A stretch of 64,000 bases of DNA from Streptomyces virginiae (GCF_000720455.1 NZ_JOAK01000011.1:1-64000); one strand, 5' to 3'; numbered from the stretch's first letter, positions 24,290 to 33,337 are shown. Notes: generated by a model not told the origin, from the sequence alone. A program made the numbers and translations.

Positions 24290-25006
24290 TCAGCCGGAGC
24301 GGCGCAGCGCCTCCGTGAGCCGGGCGGCCGCGTCGATGACGGCCTGGGCGTGCATCCGGCCCGGGTGGCGGGTCAGCCGCTCGATGGGCCCGGAGACCGA
24401 CACGGAGGCCACCACGCGGTTCGACGGCCCGCGCACCGGCGCCGAGACGGACGCCACGCCGGGCTCCCGCTCGCCGATCGACTGCGCCCAGCCGCGGCGC
24501 CGTACGCCCGAGAGCGCCGTCGCCGTGAAGCGCGCGCCCTGCAGGCCCCGGTGGAGCCGCTCGGGCTCCTCCCAGGCCATCAGGATCTGCGCGGCCGAAC
24601 CGGCCTTCATCGGCAGGGTCGAGCCCACCGGGACGGTGTCCCGAAGGCCGGACAGCCGCTCCGCGGCCGCCACGCAGATGCGCATGTCTCCCTGACGGCG
24701 GTAGAGCTGCGCGCTCTCGCCCGTCACGTCACGGAGGTGGGTGAGTACCGGTCCCGCCGTGGCCAGCAGACGGTCCTCGCCGGCCGCGGCGGCGAGCTCC
24801 GCCAGCCGCGGACCGAGGATGAACCGGCCCTGCATGTCCCTCGCCACCATCCGGTGGTGTTCCAGTGCCACGGCAAGGCGATGTGCCGTGGGTCGTGCGA
24901 GCCCTGTCGCCGCGACCAGCCCGGCGAGGGTGGCCGGACCGGACTCCAGTGCGCTCAATACCAGAGCTGCCTTGTCGAGAACGCCGACGCCGCTAGAGTT
25001 GTCCAT
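24290..25006 (-). CDS. ndgR: IclR family regulator NdgR
   Basis: A 238-residue IclR protein from the ATG at 25006 (MDNSSGVGVLDKAALVLSAL); the longer frame to 25141 runs through the leuC promoter and is not supported. The helix-turn-helix is TLAGLVAATGLARPTAHRLA (about residues 26-45), followed by the effector domain ending in AVIDAAARLTEAL. Family knowledge: NdgR in Streptomyces controls leuCD and other amino-acid genes and itself. Here it is divergent from leuC, with a near-perfect palindrome in the shared promoter region, which fits direct dual control. Confidence 0.9.
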   Translation of the reverse strand: MDNSSGVGVLDKAALVLSALESGPATLAGLVAATGLARPTAHRLAVALEHHRMVARDMQGRFILGPRLAELAAAAGEDRLLATAGPVLTHLRDVTGESAQLYRRQGDMRICVAAAERLSGLRDTVPVGSTLPMKAGSAAQILMAWEEPERLHRGLQGARFTATALSGVRRRGWAQSIGEREPGVASVSAPVRGPSNRVVASVSVSGPIERLTRHPGRMHAQAVIDAAARLTEALRRSG

Positions 25007-25020
25007 GAAACGATATTCGC

Positions 25021-25037
25021 GTCTCACACTGTGAAAC
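25021..25037. promoter_or_regulatory. Candidate NdgR operator between ndgR and leuC
   Basis: GTCTCACACTGTGAAAC is an inverted repeat with 8-base arms around a central C (7 of 8 pairs match). It starts 15 bp upstream of the ndgR ATG and lies 152 bp upstream of the leuC start. The surrounding AT-rich stretch fits overlapping promoters. Confidence 0.55.
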
Positions 25038-25188
25038 GCAAGTTCAATTTTTCCAAGAACCAGCGAGTCTGTATGTGCGGGTCCACGAACCACTGGGTCC
25101 GAGCCGTCGTCCGGGACGTGGGGTACGGGCGTCTGGCGCACGAATCTCTATGAAGCGCCGGCACAACCCGCCGGCCGGAGGGAAAGCG

Positions 25189-26613
25189 ATGGGTAGGACA
25201 CTCGCGGAGAAGGTCTGGGACGACCATGTCGTCCGGCGCGCCGAAGGCGAGCCCGACCTCCTCTTCATCGATCTGCACCTGCTGCACGAGGTGACCAGCC
25301 CGCAGGCCTTCGAGGGTCTGCGCCAGGCCGGCCGCAAGGTCCGACGCCTCGACCTCACCATCGCGACCGAGGACCACAACACCCCCACCATCGACATCGA
25401 CAAGCCGATCGCGGACCCGGTCTCCCGGGCCCAGCTGGAGACGCTGCGCAAGAACTGCGCCGAGTTCGGTGTGCGCCTGCACCCGCTGGGCGACGTCGAG
25501 CAGGGCGTCGTCCACGTCGTGGGACCCCAGCTCGGCCTGACCCAGCCCGGCACCACCGTGGTCTGCGGCGACTCGCACACCTCCACGCACGGCGCCTTCG
25601 GCGCGCTGGCCTTCGGCATCGGCACCAGCCAGGTCGAGCACGTGCTGGCCACCCAGACCCTGCCGCTGGCCCGCCCGAAGACGATGGCGATCACCGTTAC
25701 CGGCGAGCTGGCGGACGGGGTGACCGCGAAGGACCTGATCCTGGCGATCATCGCCAAGATCGGCACCGGTGGCGGCCAGGGCTACATCCTGGAGTACCGC
25801 GGCGAGGCCGTGGAGCGGCTCTCGATGGAAGCCCGCATGACCATCTGCAACATGTCGATCGAGGCCGGCGCCCGGGCGGGCATGATCGCCCCCGACCAGA
25901 CCACCTTCGACTACCTCCAGGGCCGTGACCACGCCCCCGTGGGCGAGGACTGGGACGCGGCCGTCGCGTACTGGAAGACCCTGCGCACCGACGACGACGC
26001 CGTCTTCGACGCGGAGGTCGTCATCGACGGCGCCGCGCTGTCGCCGTTCGTCACCTGGGGCACCAACCCGGGCCAGGGCGCCCCGCTGTCGGCGAACGTC
26101 CCCGACCCGGCTTCGTACGAGGACGCTTCGGAGCGCCTCGCGGCCGAAAAGGCCCTGGAGTACATGGGGTTGACCGCCGGGCAGCCGCTGCGCGACATCA
26201 AGGTCGACACCGTCTTCGTAGGTTCCTGCACCAACGGCCGCATCGAGGACCTGCGCGCCGTCGCCGGGATCATCGAGGGCCGCAAAGTCGCCGACGGCGT
26301 ACGGATGCTGGTCGTCCCGGGCTCGGTCCGCGTCGCCCTCCAGGCCGTGGAAGAGGGCCTGGACACGGTCTTCAAGGAGGCCGGCGCCGAATGGCGGCAC
26401 GCGGGCTGTTCGATGTGTCTGGGCATGAACCCCGACCAACTGGCGCCCGGTGAACGCTCCGCGTCCACCTCCAACCGCAACTTCGAGGGCCGGCAGGGCA
26501 AGGGCGGGCGCACCCACCTGGTCTCCCCGCAGGTGGCCGCCGCCACCGCGGTGCTGGGCCATCTGGCCTCGCCCGCCGACCTGTCCGCCGCCGACGCGAC
26601 CGCCGGAGTCTGA
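25189..26613 (+). CDS. leuC: 3-isopropylmalate dehydratase large subunit
   Basis: Isomerises 2- to 3-isopropylmalate in leucine synthesis, together with LeuD. The ATG at 25189 ([15 protein letters not shown]) follows GGAGGGAAAGCG, giving 474 residues as usual. Its 4Fe-4S ligands are Cys347 in GSCTNGR, and Cys407 and Cys410 in GCSMCLGMN. It also has the aconitase motifs [15 protein letters not shown] and [11 protein letters not shown]. leuD follows 3 bp after the stop, so the subunits are coupled. Regulation by the divergent ndgR product is likely. Confidence 0.96.
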   Translation: MGRTLAEKVWDDHVVRRAEGEPDLLFIDLHLLHEVTSPQAFEGLRQAGRKVRRLDLTIATEDHNTPTIDIDKPIADPVSRAQLETLRKNCAEFGVRLHPLGDVEQGVVHVVGPQLGLTQPGTTVVCGDSHTSTHGAFGALAFGIGTSQVEHVLATQTLPLARPKTMAITVTGELADGVTAKDLILAIIAKIGTGGGQGYILEYRGEAVERLSMEARMTICNMSIEAGARAGMIAPDQTTFDYLQGRDHAPVGEDWDAAVAYWKTLRTDDDAVFDAEVVIDGAALSPFVTWGTNPGQGAPLSANVPDPASYEDASERLAAEKALEYMGLTAGQPLRDIKVDTVFVGSCTNGRIEDLRAVAGIIEGRKVADGVRMLVVPGSVRVALQAVEEGLDTVFKEAGAEWRHAGCSMCLGMNPDQLAPGERSASTSNRNFEGRQGKGGRTHLVSPQVAAATAVLGHLASPADLSAADATAGV

Positions 26614-26616
26614 ACC

Positions 26617-27210
26617 ATGGAAGCCTTCACCGTCCACACCGGCCGGGCCGTTCCGCTGCGCCGCAGCAACGTCGACACCGACCAGATCATCCCGGCCCAC
26701 TGGCTCAAGAAGATCACCCGCGACGGGTTCGAGGACGGGCTCTTCGAGGCCTGGCGCAAGGACCCGGAGTTCATCACGAACCGCCCCGAGCGCGCCGGCG
26801 CGACGGTGCTCGTCGCCGGCCCCGACTTCGGCACCGGCTCCTCGCGCGAACACGCCGTCTGGGCCCTGCAGAACTTCGGCTTCAAGACGGTCATCTCCTC
26901 CCGCTTCGCCGACATCTTCCGCGGGAACTCGCTGAAGAACGGCCTGCTGACCGTCGTGCTCCCGCAGGAGACCGTCGAGCAGCTGTGGAAGCTGACCGAG
27001 GCCGACCCCACCGCCGAGATCACGGTCGACCTGGTCGACCGCCAGGTGCGCGCGGAAGGCGTCGTGGCCGAGTTCGAACTCGACGACAACGCCCGCTGGC
27101 GTCTGCTGGAAGGCCTGGACGACATCTCGCTCACCCTTCAGAACGAAGCGGACATCGCCACCTACGAAAGCGCCCGTCCGGCCTTCAAGCCGCGCACGAT
27201 TCGGGCCTGA
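26617..27210 (+). CDS. leuD: 3-isopropylmalate dehydratase small subunit
   Basis: The 197-residue swivelling subunit that completes the LeuC active site. Motifs: [24 protein letters not shown] N-terminus, the substrate-binding loop [17 protein letters not shown], and [19 protein letters not shown]. The length is normal. It is the second gene of the leuCD operon. Confidence 0.95.
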   Translation: MEAFTVHTGRAVPLRRSNVDTDQIIPAHWLKKITRDGFEDGLFEAWRKDPEFITNRPERAGATVLVAGPDFGTGSSREHAVWALQNFGFKTVISSRFADIFRGNSLKNGLLTVVLPQETVEQLWKLTEADPTAEITVDLVDRQVRAEGVVAEFELDDNARWRLLEGLDDISLTLQNEADIATYESARPAFKPRTIRA

Positions 27211-27347
27211 TTCCTGCCTGATCAGCGCTTATTCACCCTCGGGTGATCACATCGACAACACTGTGCCCCCCGCCCTCCGGCGGGGGGCACAGCCGTTTGT
27301 TGAGGCCCCGTGAGGCGACAACTCGCCCCAGATGGCACAATCTGTGC

Positions 27348-27575
27348 ATGGAACGCGACAGTCAACTCGAGCTCTACGAACTCGTCGCGGACCGGCTGAA
27401 AGAAGCACACACACGGGTGCGCTCACTGCAAGTCCCGGAGGGCGTAAGGATGGCGCTGTCCCGGAAGCTGTTGGTCGTCACGGCCGCGGCGAAGCATGAT
27501 CTCGCCGATGCGGCAAGGCGCCTGGACAGGTTGATGAAGGACCTCGACGAGGGTCGATTCCCTGAAGGCGACTGA
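27348..27575 (+). CDS. Small conserved Streptomyces protein between leuD and hupS
   Basis: A 75-residue, mostly helical, charged protein (MERDSQLELYELVADRLKEA, then LSRKLLVVTAAAKHDLADAA) from the ATG at 27348. No signal peptide or membrane segment. A protein of this size sits in the same place in related genomes (from memory). Function unknown; an amphipathic coiled-coil or regulator partner is possible. Confidence 0.7.
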   Translation: MERDSQLELYELVADRLKEAHTRVRSLQVPEGVRMALSRKLLVVTAAAKHDLADAARRLDRLMKDLDEGRFPEGD

Positions 27576-27645
27576 TGCGAAGGAACTCCGTAACCGCCTC
27601 CGGCGTTGCGGCACTAGGGTGATTAGCCCGTTTCGTGTTTGATTT

Positions 27646-27660
27646 GCGGTATATATCCGC
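27646..27660 (+). promoter_or_regulatory. Palindromic AT core in the hupS upstream region
   Basis: GCGGTATATATCCGC is an inverted repeat with GCGG/CCGC arms around TATATAT, 60 bp before the hupS start. The core could be the hupS -10 region or an operator. Confidence 0.4.
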
Positions 27661-27719
27661 CTAACGTGCGAAATAAGCTTGAACACATTCGTTCTGGCGA
27701 TGTCTCCGAAGGGGAAGAC

Positions 27720-28400
27720 GTGAACAAGGCGCAGCTCGTAGAAGCGATTGCCGACAAGCTGGGCGGCCGCCAGCAGGCCGCGGACGCTGTCGACGCGGTA
27801 CTGGACGCGATCGTCCGCGCTACCGTCGCGGGCGACCGGGTCTCGGTCACGGGCTTCGGCTCGTTCGAGAAGGTCGACCGTCCGGCCCGTTACGCCCGCA
27901 ACCCGCAGACGGGTGAGCGCGTCCGGGTCAAGAAGACCTCGGTGCCGCGTTTCCGCGCCGGCCAGGGCTTCAAGGACCTGGTCAGCGGCACCAAGAAGCT
28001 GCCCAAGGGCGGCGAGGTGTCGGTGAAGAAGGCGCCGAAGGGCAGCCTCACCGGAGGTGCCTCCGCGACGGTCAAGAAGGCCGCCGCGAAGAAGGCCACC
28101 ACCGCCAAGAAGGCCGCGGCGAAGACCGCGGTCGCGAAGAAGACCACGGCGAGGAAGACCACCGCGACCGCCAAGAAGGCGGCGGTGAAGAGCACGGCCA
28201 CGGCGAAGAAGGCAACGGCCACCGCCAAGAAGGCCACCACCGCCAAGAAGGCCACGGCCGCGGCGAAGAAGACCACCACCACCGCCGCGAAGAAGACCGC
28301 CCCGGCGGCCAAGAAGGTCACCGCAGCGACGAAGGCGCCGGCCAAGAAGACGGCGACCCGCAAGGCCACCGCGAAGAAGACCACCGCCCGCAAGAAGTAG
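27720..28400 (+). CDS. hupS: HU nucleoid protein with histone H1-like tail
   Basis: A 226-residue protein from a GTG at 27720 preceded by GAAGGGGAAGAC. Residues 1-95 are a full HU/IHF domain (NKAQLVEAIADKLGGRQQAA, VSVTGFGSFEKVDRPARYAR, NPQTGERVRVKKTSVPRFRA). The remaining ~130 residues are a Lys/Ala/Thr tail with repeated KKA, KKT and AKKAT units, like histone H1. Family knowledge: HupS-type proteins compact the chromosome, notably in spores. The repeats in the tail are prone to length variation. A strong terminator follows. Confidence 0.93.
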   Translation: MNKAQLVEAIADKLGGRQQAADAVDAVLDAIVRATVAGDRVSVTGFGSFEKVDRPARYARNPQTGERVRVKKTSVPRFRAGQGFKDLVSGTKKLPKGGEVSVKKAPKGSLTGGASATVKKAAAKKATTAKKAAAKTAVAKKTTARKTTATAKKAAVKSTATAKKATATAKKATTAKKATAAAKKTTTTAAKKTAPAAKKVTAATKAPAKKTATRKATAKKTTARKK

Positions 28401-28419
28401 GGGCACGAGTCACACACGC

Positions 28420-28454
28420 CGGGCCGGCTTCCCCCCTCTGGGGAAGCCGGCCCG
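28420..28454. terminator. Terminator between convergent hupS and cofC
   Basis: CGGGCCGGCTTCCCC (28420-28434) pairs with GGGGAAGCCGGCCCG (28440-28454), loop CCTCT, 20 bp after the hupS stop. Serves both strands. Confidence 0.85.
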
Positions 28455-28505
28455 CGGTGCGTTCCGGGGCCGCCGGCCGCCCTTCGGGCGCCGCGGCCGA
28501 CCGGT

Positions 28506-29387
28506 TCAGAAGGTCTGGAGCGTGATCAGGGTGATCCGCAGTTGCGCGCCCTTGCCGTCCGTCTCGATCCGCACCCGCTGTCCCGGCCGCAGCAGCCGCA
28601 GGCCGCCCGCGTCGAACGCCGGGGCCTCGAAGGACACCGGGGTGCCGTCGTCCAGCAGCACACTGCCGCTGCGGGTCTGGGAGTCGTACGTGTACGCGGT
28701 CGCCTGCATACCCGCACTGTATCGGGCCGTGTGACGCCCCACGCCGAGGGCGAGCGCCATCCGCAGATCGGCCGCGGTGTCCACGTCCCGCCGCACGCTG
28801 TCCACGCCCGTCAGTGCGATTTCCACCGCCCCCGAGGCGGAATGCCTGGCCCGCGACGGCCCTCCGAAGGACGGGGCCAATTCCACGTCCGGTGCCGCGG
28901 AAAGCAGGGTCGTCCCGATTCCGGCCGCATCCGCCAGAAATGCCCGTGGAAATGCCGAGGCGTTTTCGAGCACGCGTAGCAATTCGGGGGGCCGCAGGGC
29001 CGGCAGGTCGGCGTTCATCGCCGCCACCGCGATCCCCGGACGCCCCGCGCGCGCCGCCCGCGCACCGTGCGCCAGCGCCGCGTTGAGCCCGGCCGCCGGG
29101 GCGTCCGGGACGATCCGCGCCCCCAGCCTGGCCAGTTCCGCACCGGCCCCGGCGTCGTCCGTGACGACCACCACATCCGCGACCGCCGCGCAGGCCAGCG
29201 CTCCCGCGACGGTGTCCTGCGCGAACGCCAGGGCGAGCCCCGGACGCGAAGCCCCCACGGCAGCGGCGAGACGGCTCTTGGCCACCGACAGGGGTTTCAG
29301 CGGGACCACCAGACTCCAGACGGCGTTCGTGACGGACCCCTTCCCTCCGGTGCGCTCCGGCCCCTCCCCGGGCCAAGGTCGGGTCAT
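28506..29387 (-). CDS. cofC: 2-phospho-lactate guanylyltransferase-like protein with C-terminal extension
   Basis: CofC/FbiD enzymes join GTP to phospholactate or phosphoenolpyruvate in coenzyme F420 synthesis. Residues 24-225 have the nucleotidyltransferase fold: SLVVPLKPLSVAKSRLA, VVVVTDD (72-78) and AMNADLPALRP (123-133). Typical CofC proteins end near residue 215; this one continues for 67 residues, MQATAYTYDSQTRSG and LLDDGTPVSFEAPAF, then LRPGQRVRIE, resembling a cold-shock-type beta barrel. No stop separates them, but an internal ATG at 28709 has TACAGT six bases upstream, so the extension may also be made alone. The ATG at 29387 is the first start; its site is weak. Confidence 0.75.
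   Translation of the reverse strand: MTRPWPGEGPERTGGKGSVTNAVWSLVVPLKPLSVAKSRLAAAVGASRPGLALAFAQDTVAGALACAAVADVVVVTDDAGAGAELARLGARIVPDAPAAGLNAALAHGARAARAGRPGIAVAAMNADLPALRPPELLRVLENASAFPRAFLADAAGIGTTLLSAAPDVELAPSFGGPSRARHSASGAVEIALTGVDSVRRDVDTAADLRMALALGVGRHTARYSAGMQATAYTYDSQTRSGSVLLDDGTPVSFEAPAFDAGGLRLLRPGQRVRIETDGKGAQLRITLITLQTF
28716..28721 (-). promoter_or_regulatory. Possible leaderless -10 box inside cofC
   Basis: TACAGT on the minus strand ends 6 bases before the in-frame ATG at 28709, the spacing of actinobacterial leaderless transcripts. It would express the last 67 residues (28506-28709) separately. No good -35 is visible. Confidence 0.3.
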
Positions 29388-29557
29388 GGCCGGGTCATGT
29401 GTCGCCCCATTGTCGCCCCCGCCCGGGCAGCCCGGGAGTCCGGCGGCCTGAGCGGGGCGTACGGTGTTCTCGACAGAGACCGGGCCCGGGGTGACACTTG
29501 TCCGGCCCGACGACGAGGTGCCCCGGCCGCGCTCCGGTCCTAGAGGAAGGTGTCCGA

Positions 29558-30310
29558 GTGTCCCGCCGCAGAATCGGCTTCTGGTACCGCCTGGCGGCGG
29601 TCATCGCAAAACCGCCGCTGGTAGTGCTGTTCAAGCGGGACTGGCGGGGAATGGAGCACATTCCGGCCGATGGCGGCTTTATCACCGCCGTCAATCACAA
29701 CTCGTATCTGGACCCGCTCTCGTACGCGCACTTCCAGTACAACACCGGCCGGGTGCCCCGATTGCTCGCCAAGGCCGCCCTCTTCAAGGTCCCCTTTGTC
29801 GGGTCGATCCTCCGCGGCAGCGGGCAGATCCCCGTCTACCGGGAGAGCACCAACGCCCTGGACGCATTCCGGGCCGCCGTCGACGCCATCGAGCGCGGCG
29901 AATGCGTGGCCTTTTACCCGGAGGGCACCCTGACCCGGGATCCCGACATGTGGCCGATGGCAGGCAAGACCGGCGTCGCTCGCGTCGCGCTGATCACCAA
30001 GGCGCCCGTCATTCCGGTGGCCCAGTGGGGCGCCAACCTCGCGATGCCGCCGTACGCCAAGGAGGACAAGGTCCGGCTCTTCCCGCGCAAGACCCTCCAG
30101 GTGCTCGCGGGACCGCCCGTCGACCTCTCGGCCTACTACGACCGGGAACCCACCCCGGACGTCCTCAAGGAAGCCACCGAGGTCATCATGGCGGCCGTCA
30201 CCGGCCTCTTGGAGGAGGTGCGGGGGGAGACCGCGCCCGAGCAGCCGTACGACCATCGCAACGCCAGGGCGGAACAGCGGCGCAAGGCCGCAGGGGAGGG
30301 CAAGAAGTGA
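29558..30310 (+). CDS. plsC: 1-acylglycerol-3-phosphate acyltransferase family protein
   Basis: Acylates lysophosphatidic acid in membrane phospholipid synthesis. From the GTG at 29558 (site AGAGGAAGG) it has 250 residues. The acyltransferase blocks are NHNSYLD (H47-x4-D52, catalytic), a PFVGSILRGSGQIPVYR block and FYPEGTLTRDPDMWPM (glycerol-phosphate binding), with GVARVALITKAPVIPVAQWG. The N-terminus has a membrane-associating segment (WYRLAAVIAKPPLVVLF). Its TGA overlaps the gpsA GTG, so it forms an operon with the enzyme making glycerol-3-phosphate. Confidence 0.9.
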   Translation: MSRRRIGFWYRLAAVIAKPPLVVLFKRDWRGMEHIPADGGFITAVNHNSYLDPLSYAHFQYNTGRVPRLLAKAALFKVPFVGSILRGSGQIPVYRESTNALDAFRAAVDAIERGECVAFYPEGTLTRDPDMWPMAGKTGVARVALITKAPVIPVAQWGANLAMPPYAKEDKVRLFPRKTLQVLAGPPVDLSAYYDREPTPDVLKEATEVIMAAVTGLLEEVRGETAPEQPYDHRNARAEQRRKAAGEGKK

Positions 30311-31317
30311 CACGTCCCGTGAAGGCGACCGTCTTCGGAACAGGCTCCTGGGGCACGGCCTTCGCCATCGTGCTCGCCGACGCCGGCTGCGAGGTGACCC
30401 TCTGGGGCCGCCGCAGCGAGGTCGTCGACGCCATCAACACGGGGCGGACCAACTCGGACTACTTCCCCGACGTCGAACTCCCCGCGAACATCCGGGCCAC
30501 CGGCGACCCGGCCGAGGCCGCGGCGGGCGCCGACTTCACCGTCCTGGCCGTCCCCTCCCAGACCCTGCGCGACAACCTCGCCGCCTGGGCGCCGCTGCTG
30601 GCCCCCGACACGGTGCTCGTCTCCCTCATGAAGGGCATCGAACTCGGCACCGCCAAGCGGATGAGCGAGGTCATCGAAGAGGTGGCCAAGGTTCCCGCCG
30701 AGCGCATCGCCGTCGTCACCGGCCCCAACCTGGCCGCGGAGATCGCCGCCCGCCAGCCCGCGGCCTCCGTCGTCGCCTGCGTGGACGAGGCCGTCGCCCA
30801 GCGCCTCCAGGCCGCCTGCCACACCGCGTACTTCCGCCCGTACACCAGCACCGACGTCATCGGATGCGAGCTCGGCGGCGCGGTCAAGAACGTCATCGGC
30901 CTCGCCGTCGGCATCGCGGACGGCATGGGCCTCGGCGACAACACCAAGGGCTCGCTCATCACCCGCGGACTCGCCGAAGCCACCCGCCTCGGCGTGGCCA
31001 TGGGCGCCGACCCGCTCACCTTCTCCGGCCTCGCCGGCCTCGGCGACCTCGTCGCCACCTGCTCCTCGCCGCTCTCCCGGAACCACACCTTCGGCACCAA
31101 CCTCGGCCGCGGGATGACCCTGGAGGAGACCATCGCGGTCACCAAGCAGACCGCCGAGGGAGTCAAGTCGTGCCAGTCGGTGGCCGATCTGGCGGGCCGG
31201 CACGGGGTGGACATGCCGATCACCGAGACCGTCGTGGACATCGTCCACCACGGCAAGCCCACCCTCGTGGCCCTGAAGGAGCTGATGGGCCGCAGCGCCA
31301 AACCGGAACGTCGCTAA
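30307..31317 (+). CDS. gpsA: NAD(P)-dependent glycerol-3-phosphate dehydrogenase
   Basis: Reduces dihydroxyacetone phosphate to glycerol-3-phosphate, the backbone of phospholipids. GTG at 30307, 336 residues. The Rossmann motif is GTGSWGTA (11-18), the catalytic lysine is Lys194 in GGAVKNVIGLAVG, and NTKGSLITRGLAE is the substrate-contact region. The 4-bp overlap with plsC gives translational coupling and a matched pathway step. Confidence 0.95.
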   Translation: MTRPVKATVFGTGSWGTAFAIVLADAGCEVTLWGRRSEVVDAINTGRTNSDYFPDVELPANIRATGDPAEAAAGADFTVLAVPSQTLRDNLAAWAPLLAPDTVLVSLMKGIELGTAKRMSEVIEEVAKVPAERIAVVTGPNLAAEIAARQPAASVVACVDEAVAQRLQAACHTAYFRPYTSTDVIGCELGGAVKNVIGLAVGIADGMGLGDNTKGSLITRGLAEATRLGVAMGADPLTFSGLAGLGDLVATCSSPLSRNHTFGTNLGRGMTLEETIAVTKQTAEGVKSCQSVADLAGRHGVDMPITETVVDIVHHGKPTLVALKELMGRSAKPERR

Positions 31318-31356
31318 CTCCTTTCCGGACGCATGAGCGGGTACTCTCATGCCGAT

Positions 31357-32514
31357 ATGAGCAGCGAGAACCTCCCCCAGACCCCTGAGCAGCAGGGCCG
31401 CAAGCCCCGCGTGGCCGTCGTGTTCGGCGGCCGCAGCTCGGAACACGCCATCTCGGTCGTCACGGCGGGCGCCGTACTGCGCTCCATCGACCGGTCCAAG
31501 TACGAGGTGCTGCCCATCGGCATCACCACGGACGGCCGGTGGGCGCTGACCGCCGACGAGCCCGCGCGGATGGCCATCGCCGACCGCAGGCTCCCGAGCG
31601 TCGAGGACCTCGCCGATTCCGAGGACGGCGCCGTCGTGCTCTCGGTCGACCCGGCCAGCCGCCAGGTCGTCTACACCGAGCCGGGCGCCGTACCGAAGGC
31701 CCTTGGCGAGGTCGACGTCGTCTTCCCCGTGCTGCACGGCCCCTACGGCGAGGACGGCACCCTCCAGGGCCTCCTGGAGCTCTCCGGCATCCCGTACGTC
31801 GGCTCGGGCGTCCTCGCCTCGGCCGTCGGGCAGGACAAGGACTACATGAAGCGCGTGTTCACGTCCTTCGGGCTGAGCGTCGGCCCGTACGTGACCATCC
31901 GCCCCCGCGAGTGGGAAGCCGACCGGGACGCCGCCACGGCCAGGATCCTGGACTTCGCCGCCGAGCACGGCTGGCCGCTCTTCGTGAAGCCCGCCCGGGC
32001 CGGCTCCTCGATCGGCATCACCAAGGTCGACGACCCCTCGGGCCTGGAGGCCGCCGTCAAGGAGGCCCGCCGCCACGACCCGAAGTTCATCGTCGAGGCG
32101 CTGCTGCGCGGCCGCGAGATCGAGTGCGGCGTCCTGGAGTTCGAGGACGGACCGCGGGCCAGCGTGCCCGCCGAGATCCCGCCGGTCTCCAGCCACGACT
32201 TCTACGACTTCGAGGCGAAGTACATCGACTCCGCCTCCGGGATCGTGCCCGCCCCGCTGACCCCGGAGCAGACCGCCGAGGTCCAGCGGCTCGCGATCGA
32301 GGCCTTCGAGGCGGCGTCGTGCGAGGGCCTCGTGCGCGCCGACTTCTTCCTCACCGAGGACGGCGAGTTCGTCATCAACGAGATCAACACGATGCCCGGT
32401 TTCACGCCGATCTCGATGTACCCGCTGATGTGGGAGAAGACCGGCATCGCCTACCCGGAGCTGGTGGACCGCCTGATCCAGGCCGCCCTGCGCCGCTCCA
32501 CGGGGCTGCGCTAG
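31357..32514 (+). CDS. ddl: D-alanine--D-alanine ligase
   Basis: Makes D-Ala-D-Ala for peptidoglycan. The ATG at 31357 (MSSENLPQTPEQQ) gives 385 residues and matches the S. coelicolor start from memory; an ATG at 31333 adds 8. TACTCT lies just upstream and may be a -10 box for a near-leaderless transcript. ATP-grasp motifs: VVFGGRSSEHAISVVTAG, KPARAGSSIGITKV, and FVINEINTMPGFTPISMYP. The omega-loop segment FYDFEAKYID keeps the Tyr that selects D-Ala over D-lactate, so this is a normal, not vancomycin-resistance, ligase. Confidence 0.95.
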   Translation: MSSENLPQTPEQQGRKPRVAVVFGGRSSEHAISVVTAGAVLRSIDRSKYEVLPIGITTDGRWALTADEPARMAIADRRLPSVEDLADSEDGAVVLSVDPASRQVVYTEPGAVPKALGEVDVVFPVLHGPYGEDGTLQGLLELSGIPYVGSGVLASAVGQDKDYMKRVFTSFGLSVGPYVTIRPREWEADRDAATARILDFAAEHGWPLFVKPARAGSSIGITKVDDPSGLEAAVKEARRHDPKFIVEALLRGREIECGVLEFEDGPRASVPAEIPPVSSHDFYDFEAKYIDSASGIVPAPLTPEQTAEVQRLAIEAFEAASCEGLVRADFFLTEDGEFVINEINTMPGFTPISMYPLMWEKTGIAYPELVDRLIQAALRRSTGLR

Positions 32515-32526
32515 CACCACGTACGG

Positions 32527-32574
32527 CCGCCGCCCGCCGGCCGCCCCTCCACGGGGGCGGCCGGCGGGCGGCGG
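32527..32574. terminator. Bidirectional terminator between ddl and the DUF3515 gene
   Basis: A perfect 21-bp inverted repeat (32527-32547 with 32554-32574), 6-base loop, in the gap between two convergent stops. Confidence 0.85.
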
Positions 32575-32585
32575 TGTGCCGGAGC

Positions 32586-33083
32586 TCAGTAGGAGGCGAT
32601 GCCCTCGGGCACGGTCGCGGCGATCGCCGTGGACAGACCGACGAGCATCCCCGCGTCCGTGGCATGCTCCTTGTCGACCCGGACCTCCGTGTAAGCCAGC
32701 CGCATACCGGTGGTGAAACGGAATCCGCCGTCGCCGGTCTTCTCCAGCAGCCAGGCCACGTCGTTCACGTGGACGCCCTCCTGCTTCGGATCCAGCATCT
32801 GGGGGGGCTTGGCGATACCGCACCGCAGTACGATCGCCGAGCCGCCCCACGAGGCGGTCAGGTCGGACTCCGGTTCGGTCCGGGTCCGCGCCAGGCCGCC
32901 CACCGTCTCCGGGAGCTCCTTGTGCAGTGCCGCACAGAACCCCGCGACGTCGGTCGGCGGCGCGGGCGGCGGTTCCACCCGGGCCTCGGAACCGCCCGGG
33001 GAGCACGCCGCCGCGGCGGCGGACACGGCCAGGGCGACGGGCATGGCCAGGACACGGAGGGGCCGGCGGTGGAGGGACATCAC
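32586..33083 (-). CDS. DUF3515 lipoprotein
   Basis: A 165-residue protein with a lipoprotein signal (LRVLAMPVALAVSAAAAAC, lipidated Cys27). The mature part matches DUF3515: CAALHKELPETVGGLARTRT, LTASWGGSAIVLRCGIAKPP, VNDVAWLLEKTGDGGFRFTT, and a final GIASY. Actinobacterial, surface-anchored, function unknown. Its place next to ddl is conserved from memory, which suggests an envelope role. Confidence 0.8.
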   Translation of the reverse strand: MMSLHRRPLRVLAMPVALAVSAAAAACSPGGSEARVEPPPAPPTDVAGFCAALHKELPETVGGLARTRTEPESDLTASWGGSAIVLRCGIAKPPQMLDPKQEGVHVNDVAWLLEKTGDGGFRFTTGMRLAYTEVRVDKEHATDAGMLVGLSTAIAATVPEGIASY

Positions 33084-33103
33084 CGGCCAAGAGTAGACGG
33101 GGG

Positions 33104-33337
33104 CTACAGATGGACCACCGGGCAGGTCAGGGTGCGGGTGATCCCCTCCACCTGCTGGACCTTGGCGACGACCATGCGGCCGAGCTCGTCCACGGTGTCG
33201 GCCTGGGCGCGCACGATCACGTCGTACGGACCCGTCACGTCCTCGGCCTGGATCACCCCCGGGATCTGGCCGATGGACTCGGCGACGAACGACGCCTTGC
33301 CCACTTCGGTCTGGATGAGGATGTACGCCTGTACCAC
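33104..33337 (-). CDS. Stand-alone Lrp/AsnC ligand-binding (RAM) domain protein
   Basis: A 77-residue protein from the GTG at 33337 (VVQAYILIQTEVGKASFVAE). It is only the effector-binding half of Lrp/AsnC regulators, with no helix-turn-helix; the open frame upstream is not supported. GPYDVIVRAQADTVDELGRM and VEGITRTLTCPVVHL are the RAM beta-alpha-beta pattern. Such single-domain proteins bind amino acids and may modulate full-length Lrp proteins. It is divergent from thiL. Confidence 0.85.
   Translation of the reverse strand: MVQAYILIQTEVGKASFVAESIGQIPGVIQAEDVTGPYDVIVRAQADTVDELGRMVVAKVQQVEGITRTLTCPVVHL

Noticed and set aside
32586..33083. DUF3515 lipoprotein as part of a vancomycin-type ddl resistance cassette
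   Set aside because: The ligase keeps the D-Ala-selecting Tyr and no vanH or vanX gene is present.
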